A stretch of 64,000 bases of DNA, from NCBI GenBank assembly GCA_003327425.1, contig QOQW01000018.1:1-64000 (forward strand). The letters run 5' to 3'. The notes under the pieces were generated by a model, which saw nothing but the letters and a program-made list of their open reading frames with translations, searched no databases and was not told the DNA's origin. The translations under genes were made by a program, and so were the position numbers. Positions 59,873 through 64,000 of the stretch are shown piece after piece (position 1 is the first letter of the stretch; each line of letters starts with the position of its first letter). This DNA is from Candidatus Ozemibacter sibiricus (GTDB lineage: Bacteria; Muiribacteriota; Ozemobacteria; Ozemobacterales; Ozemobacteraceae).

Positions 59873-60283
59873 ATGACCGGTTGGATGCTTCCCACCCTGC
59901 TATCGTGCTTCATCTGGGGCTTATGGGGGCTGCTGCCCAAGCTGGCCTCGCGGCACCTCGAGCCCTGGAGCATCTTCGTCTGGTCGACCCTCGGCAACGT
60001 GACCGTGGCTCTCGGGCTGCTGATCTGGCTGGGCGGCCGGCCGCACTACGATGGACGCGGGGTGCTGTATGCCATCCTCGGGGGGCTGGCGGGCAGCCTG
60101 GGGTCGATCTTCTACAATGTCGCGGCGGCCCACGGTCGGATCTCGGTGGTGGTCACGCTGACCGGGCTCTACCCGCTGGTGACCATCTTCTTGTCGTGGT
60201 TCCTGCTGCATGAACCGCTGGCGATCAAAGATCTGGTCGCCATGGGACTGGCGCTCGCCGCCATCGCCCTGATCTCGATCTGA
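59873..60283 (+). CDS. half-size EamA/DMT family membrane protein
   Basis: A 136-residue protein with about five membrane helices: LPTLLSCFIWGLWGLLPKLA, SIFVWSTLGNVTVALGLLIW, then LYAILGGLAGSLGSIFYNVA, SVVVTLTGLYPLVTIFLSWF and VAMGLALAAIALISI. It fits one EamA repeat, where most family members have two in tandem. It ends normally, so it is not a truncated copy; such half-size members work as homodimers. GAGGAG lies 11 bases before the ATG. The transported molecule is unknown. Confidence 0.85.
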   Translation: MTGWMLPTLLSCFIWGLWGLLPKLASRHLEPWSIFVWSTLGNVTVALGLLIWLGGRPHYDGRGVLYAILGGLAGSLGSIFYNVAAAHGRISVVVTLTGLYPLVTIFLSWFLLHEPLAIKDLVAMGLALAAIALISI

Positions 60284-60398
60284 GGAGGGCGGCTCGTCCC
60301 TCCAGCGGCGGCGGCGTTCGCGCAGGCGCGGGGGCGGCCGACAAGGAAGGTGGACATACCCGGGTTCCGACCACCTCGGGGGTGGGCGTTGCCCTTCT

Positions 60399-62000
60399 TC
60401 ACAGGTCGTCCAGGACGATCTCGGCTTCGTACAGGCGGCGGCGATCGCGGCGGGCCAGGTAATCGCGCAGCAGGTAGGCGGGATCGGGGGCCACCTGACC
60501 GGTGAAGACCGTGCGGCCATCGGCGATCACGGTGAGGGGGCGGTCGGGGTTGACCAGATCGGGGTGCAGGAAGATCCGGAGGCGGCCGGCGCGCGAGGTC
60601 TCGAGGTGGAGGCGGTTGCCGACGGCGCGGGCGCGCACGGTGGCGGCCGGCCCGGCCCGGTCGAAGACGAAGGCGAGCGTGGGGTCGGGCAGGCGGCCGC
60701 GCAAGGTCACGGTCTGCCCGGCGCGGCGCACGGTCAGTTCGAGGTCGGTGCCGGCCTGCAAGGTGGCCTTGGCGGCGGCGAGGTCGGCGGGGGTGCGGAT
60801 GGGGCGGCCGGCCAGGGCGGTGAGGACATCGCCTTTCTGCATTCCCAAGTGGGCGCAGAGGGAGTCGGGGAAGACGCGTTGCGCGCGCACCCCTGGTCCC
60901 CGGAACCGTTCATCGGCGATGAAATGGAAGTTGACCGCCTCCTGGCGGGTGATGGGGTTGAAATCTTCGGCCCAGGGGGCGGCGGGAGCGGCGGTGATCT
61001 CGTCGATGGCCAGCCAGTGGCAGCGACCCCAGGCCGGGTTCTCGGCTTCGCAGACGAGGCGTGGCGGCACGGGGTCGCGCGGGTGGCGTTCGAGGAACTC
61101 GACCAGCCGGCGGTGGTCGGCGACCTCGTCGGGGAAGCGGTGCCGGCCGGGGATTTCGCGCCAGGTGAGGTCGGCGCCGGCGCGGGCGGCCATCTCCACG
61201 AGGGGGCGCATCTTGTCGACCGGGAAGAATTCGTCATCGTCGGCGCTGACGAGCAGGCAGGGGGTGTTGGCCAGCATGGGCAGCCGCAAGGGGAGATGAC
61301 CGTCGAGGTGGGCGAGGGCGGGATGGCCGTGACAGGCCACCACGGCGGCGAATTCGCCGGGATGCAGCATGGCCAGGGCGAGGGCGCCGCCGGCCCCGTC
61401 GGAGAAGCCGGCCAGCCAGACCCGGTCGTCGTCCACATTGGCCAGGCGCTTGACCTCGCGGATCTGGCGCAGGACGGCGTCCTGGCCGATCTCGTCCCAC
61501 CAGGCGGCGCCGTCCTGGCCGAAGGGGTAGAGCAGCAGCCAGCCGCGCTCGCGCCCCAGCCGGGCCAGGGGATCAGCCTCGGCCCAGGCCTGGAGCGTGG
61601 CGGTGGCCACGTCTTCCCACGAGACGCCGCCGTGCAGGACGACCAGCAGCGGGGTGGGCCGGCTTGGGCGGTAGCTGGCCGGCACGTGCAGCAGCCAGGG
61701 GCGGGCCTTCCCGTCGCGGCCTGGCAGGGAGAACGCCTGATAGCCGCGAGGCAGCGGCGGAAAGACCAGGGTGCGCAGGGCGTCGCGCAGCTCGGCGCAA
61801 CTGGGCGCGCCCGCCAGGACGCGATCGAGGGCGGCGGCTTGCGCCCCCGGCGTGTCGGCGCGCACCAGATCCAGCAGGGGCTGTCGCCAGCCGGCACCCT
61901 CGGCGGGCGGTGTCCCCTTTCCCGGGGCGGCGGCGGCGGGGCCTTTCCCCAGCATCCCTCCGACCATCATGCCAACGATCATCACCAGGAACATGCGCAT
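60399..62000 (-). CDS. secreted alpha/beta-hydrolase (esterase) with C-terminal PDZ domain
   Basis: A 533-residue protein. The first 25 residues are a signal or anchor sequence (FLVMIVGMMVGGML). The hydrolase domain has TPLLVVLHGGVSWEDVA and the elbow VWLAGFSDGAGGALALAML, with Ser in GFSDG, then PCLLVSADDDEFFPVDKM (Asp) and a late GRHRFPDEV (His). The PDZ domain follows (FRGPGVRAQRVFPDSLCAHLG, then GDVLTALAGRPIRTPADL). The last 100 residues are a beta-rich domain. Such esterase-PDZ fusions occur in environmental bacteria, with unknown substrates. The ribosome-binding site before the ATG at 62000 is weak. Confidence 0.82.
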   Translation of the reverse strand: MRMFLVMIVGMMVGGMLGKGPAAAAPGKGTPPAEGAGWRQPLLDLVRADTPGAQAAALDRVLAGAPSCAELRDALRTLVFPPLPRGYQAFSLPGRDGKARPWLLHVPASYRPSRPTPLLVVLHGGVSWEDVATATLQAWAEADPLARLGRERGWLLLYPFGQDGAAWWDEIGQDAVLRQIREVKRLANVDDDRVWLAGFSDGAGGALALAMLHPGEFAAVVACHGHPALAHLDGHLPLRLPMLANTPCLLVSADDDEFFPVDKMRPLVEMAARAGADLTWREIPGRHRFPDEVADHRRLVEFLERHPRDPVPPRLVCEAENPAWGRCHWLAIDEITAAPAAPWAEDFNPITRQEAVNFHFIADERFRGPGVRAQRVFPDSLCAHLGMQKGDVLTALAGRPIRTPADLAAAKATLQAGTDLELTVRRAGQTVTLRGRLPDPTLAFVFDRAGPAATVRARAVGNRLHLETSRAGRLRIFLHPDLVNPDRPLTVIADGRTVFTGQVAPDPAYLLRDYLARRDRRRLYEAEIVLDDL

Positions 62001-62110
62001 ATCGCATCTTACCAGTCTTGGGTGATCGAGGGAAAGCGGGGTGGCATGCTTCGTTGGTGTTCCTTGGGGAGTTGGGGTAGAATGGGGCGCCGGGCCCGGC
62101 AGGCCGGGCG

Positions 62111-62150
62111 GCGGTCGGGCTTCGATCGTGCTGCGGTCGGGCTTCGATCG
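62111..62150. repeat. 18-bp direct repeat before the hydrolase gene
   Basis: GCGGTCGGGCTTCGATCG occurs at 62111-62128 and again at 62133-62150 with a 4-bp gap. It lies in the leader of the hydrolase gene, after a TAGAAT -10-like box near 62083. Confidence 0.75.
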
Positions 62151-62187
62151 GGAGTTCCCGAACGGCAGACATCCAGGAGGAAGCGGC

Positions 62188-63048
62188 ATGGCGAATCGGA
62201 TCAAGACTGCGGGGCTGACCATCCTCGACACGCGGATCTCCTACTTCGAGGTCGGGGCTGGGCGGCCCGTCGTGCTGCTGCATGGCAACCCCGGGACGAA
62301 GCTCGATTTTCAGACTCTGGCCGAGACGTTCGGCAGCGATCAGGTGCGGTTCCTGGCCATCGATCGGCCCGGGCACGGGAACAGCGATGAGCTGCTGCCC
62401 GAGACTCCCGATCCCTGGTATGACACGAAGGCCTATGCCGAGTTCCTCAAGCGGGTGGCCGGCGGCCAGGCATACGTGGTGGGCTATTCCCTGGGGGCGT
62501 TCTGCGCCCTCAAACTGGCGTTGCGGTTTCCTGAGCTGGTGACGGGACTGGGCCTGATCGCCCCCTTCGTCGCGCCGCGCGATCCGCGCGAATCACCCTC
62601 CGGGCTGCCGGCCTGGAGTCGCCACCCCCTGCTGGGAACCATCATGGGGCTGCTGCTGCCGACGCTGGCGGGGGGAAAGGTGCGGCAACACCTCATCGAC
62701 GTCTGGCATCCCGCGACGATTCCCGAGACGGTCCTGGCCGAGGCGCACAAGCGCTATACGCATTTCGAAGCGCTGATCTCGACGTTGCGAGATAAGAACG
62801 ACATGCTGCAGGTGCGCGGGGAGGTGACCGGCCGCCTGGGCGAGATCCGGTGCCCGACCCTGGCGATCCTGGGAGGGAAGGACGCGATCTGCGATCCAGC
62901 CGCGCAGGGGGCCGTCCTGGCCGCCATTCCCGGCTTGCGGCGGGTCGACCTGCCCGAGGGCGGGCATGGGTTGCCGTTCACCCACACCCGGGAAGTTGGC
63001 GAAGCTCTGCTGGACCACCTGCAGACCATTCCGACCGGCCCGGCTTGA
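62188..63048 (+). CDS. alpha/beta hydrolase
   Basis: A 286-residue cytoplasmic hydrolase. Seen are RPVVLLHGNPGTKLDF (oxyanion region), FLAIDRPGHGNSDE, the nucleophile elbow AYVVGYSLGAFCALKLAL (Ser in GYSLG), PTLAILGGKDAICDP (Asp) and LPEGGHGLPFTH (His). It is typical of haloperoxidase/esterase-like enzymes, substrate unknown. The ATG follows AGGAGGAAGCGGC. It is divergent from the esterase-PDZ gene. Confidence 0.9.
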   Translation: MANRIKTAGLTILDTRISYFEVGAGRPVVLLHGNPGTKLDFQTLAETFGSDQVRFLAIDRPGHGNSDELLPETPDPWYDTKAYAEFLKRVAGGQAYVVGYSLGAFCALKLALRFPELVTGLGLIAPFVAPRDPRESPSGLPAWSRHPLLGTIMGLLLPTLAGGKVRQHLIDVWHPATIPETVLAEAHKRYTHFEALISTLRDKNDMLQVRGEVTGRLGEIRCPTLAILGGKDAICDPAAQGAVLAAIPGLRRVDLPEGGHGLPFTHTREVGEALLDHLQTIPTGPA

Positions 63049-63137
63049 GGGAAAGACGGTCTGGCCGGGGCGGCGCCTCCTTCAGCGGGGTGGCTCCTGC
63101 GGGGAAATGAATCCCGCCACCGCCCCAGGGTCAGGAC

Positions 63138-63185
63138 GGCGTCCTGCGCGGGTGGCGTCCTGCTCGGGTGGCGTCCTGCTCGGGC
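63138..63185. repeat. three 16-bp tandem repeats
   Basis: GGCGTCCTGCKCGGGY occurs three times head to tail (63138-63153, 63154-63169, 63170-63185), with only two variable positions. It lies in the gap between the hydrolase and the prepilin gene. Confidence 0.7.
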
Positions 63186-63278
63186 GGGTCCGGTGCCGCT
63201 GTCGCCCCTGCTCGTTCCGGTCAACACCTGATTTTCATGGGAAAATTCTTCTCTGAAGGGATCCTGGGTCTGATTGGG

Positions 63279-63284
63279 TATAAT
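63279..63284 (+). promoter_or_regulatory. -10 box of the prepilin gene
   Basis: TATAAT preceded by GATTGGG. It lies 10 bases before the ATG at 63295, so if that is the start the leader is only a few bases. No -35 is evident. Confidence 0.5.
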
Positions 63285-63294
63285 TTAAAAAGAA

Positions 63295-63873
63295 ATGGCA
63301 CTTCCTCTGGACCGCATGACCGTTGACCGCAGACCGACCGGTGGGCGGATCCCGCCGGGACGGCGGGGTGTGACCATGGTCGAATTGATCATCGCCCTCA
63401 TGATCCTGTCGTTTGCCGTGGCAGGCGGGTTCCGGGCTTTCCAGGTCTTCGCCGGGAAAGCCAGTCAGAACCTGTCGCAGCGCCTGATTCTGCAGATGGA
63501 GGCGCGCCGGGCCATCGTCGGGCTGTACAAGGCCGTGCAGGATGGCATCGAAGTGGTGATTCCCGCCCCCGGGCAGACGCTTCCGTACCTGGTGTTCCGC
63601 GATTTCCTGAACAACGTGCAGATCGTCTACCTCGAAAAAGATCCTGAGCTCTCGCGCGAAGAGGGCGAAGACCTGTACAAGGTCATGATCGGGGTGCGCG
63701 ATCCTTCCGGTCAGAAGGCGGTCAAGCCCAAGGTGCTGATGCGGTATGTGACCGGCCTGAATTTCACCACTCACCATGTAGGGGGAGTCTTCATCTCCTG
63801 CTCGATGCGGGGTGGCAAAGGAAGATTCTCGATGGTCAACTATGTTCGGCTCAAGAACATGGCAGCGGAGTAG
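63295..63873 (+). CDS. prepilin-like protein (type IV pilin / type II pseudopilin)
   Basis: A 192-residue protein. After a positively charged leader comes RRGVTMVELIIALMILSFAV, the prepilin peptidase site (after Gly) with Glu5 and the hydrophobic helix. The rest is a soluble domain with FRDFLNNVQIVYLEKDP. It is probably a minor pseudopilin for pilus or type II secretion assembly. The start is either the ATG at 63295 or the one at 63316. The next gene begins five bases after its stop and also has a prepilin-like start. Confidence 0.85.
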   Translation: MALPLDRMTVDRRPTGGRIPPGRRGVTMVELIIALMILSFAVAGGFRAFQVFAGKASQNLSQRLILQMEARRAIVGLYKAVQDGIEVVIPAPGQTLPYLVFRDFLNNVQIVYLEKDPELSREEGEDLYKVMIGVRDPSGQKAVKPKVLMRYVTGLNFTTHHVGGVFISCSMRGGKGRFSMVNYVRLKNMAAE

Positions 63874-63877
63874 AACC

Positions 63878-64000
63878 ATGCAGTATTGTCGGCGATGGGT
63901 TGGGGGGAGGAGCGGTCTGATGAGAGGCCGGCCTCGGCGCGGCGTGGCGTTGTTGATCGTCTTCGCCATTCTGGTGGTCCTGTTCCTGGGTGGGATGACG
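63878..64000 (+). CDS. second prepilin/GspK- or PilX-like protein (partial)
   Basis: The first 41 codons are seen; the gene continues beyond the window. RRGVALLIVFAILVVLFLGG is a prepilin-like or GspK/PilX-type hydrophobic segment, without the usual Glu5. It starts with ATG at 63878 after GGAGTAGAACC, with an in-frame ATG at 63920. It follows the first prepilin gene by four bases, so both belong to one pilus or secretion operon. Confidence 0.7.
   Translation, partial: MQYCRRWVGGRSGLMRGRPRRGVALLIVFAILVVLFLGGMT

Overview
The window is a high-GC bacterial chromosome segment, with genes on both strands separated mostly by short gaps. MltA lytic transglycosylase, prepilin-like proteins, many signal-peptide proteins and an AOR/ferredoxin pair point to a Gram-negative-type, pilus- or secretion-bearing organism with anaerobic metabolism. 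The lineage cannot be fixed from the sequence. A deep-branching group such as the Ozemobacteria/Riflebacteria, Myxococcota or Planctomycetota relatives is possible, but this is only a guess.

Region 1 (1-7785) is accessory DNA: an integrated element next to the 3' end of ssrA (tmRNA). It carries a P4-type integrase, a protein with only the integrase arm-binding domain, an AlpA-like regulator, a BT4734/DUF927 primase-helicase and two small overlapping genes, all on the minus strand. A 9-bp motif (TTTTGGTAT and relatives) is repeated at the start or control region of each of the first three genes. The left end of the element was not found. Region 2 (7785-10990) has ssrA, then a lexA-dinB-unknown SOS operon. 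Region 3 (11068-13971) is a Zn/Cd-type P-ATPase under a SmtB/CzrA-like repressor with an apparently leaderless promoter.

Region 4 (14553-33445) is a mosaic of transport, secreted and signalling genes: a HExxH protein, an OFA-family MFS carrier, MpsC, a secreted lipase, a double-TetR regulator, dihydropyrimidinase, a Cys-rich secreted HExxH protein, a SpoIIE-type phosphatase with a probable frameshift, MltA, and a GT87-like membrane protein with TPRs. Region 5 (33619-38714) has two toxin-antitoxin pairs (mazEF, vapBC), tRNA-Gly(CCC), a RanBP2-zinc-finger membrane protein and an NHL-repeat secreted protein.

Region 6 (38776-46301) is a minus-strand operon, mtnA - class II aldolase - ileS - dnaN - HEAT-repeat protein. 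It has a good promoter and 4-nt ATGA overlaps at the mtnA/aldolase and ileS/dnaN junctions. Region 7 (46408-58025) is the most interesting block. A four-cluster ferredoxin, an AOR-family tungsten/molybdenum enzyme, a DUF2760 coiled-coil membrane protein and a short Hsp70 form one tight operon. A second, larger Hsp70 and a DUF3124 protein follow after two secreted-protein genes on the opposite strand. Region 8 (58137-64000) carries a YkgJ-type protein, an RRM RNA-binding protein, a half-size EamA protein, an esterase-PDZ fusion, an alpha/beta hydrolase and the beginning of a prepilin/pseudopilin cluster that runs off the end.
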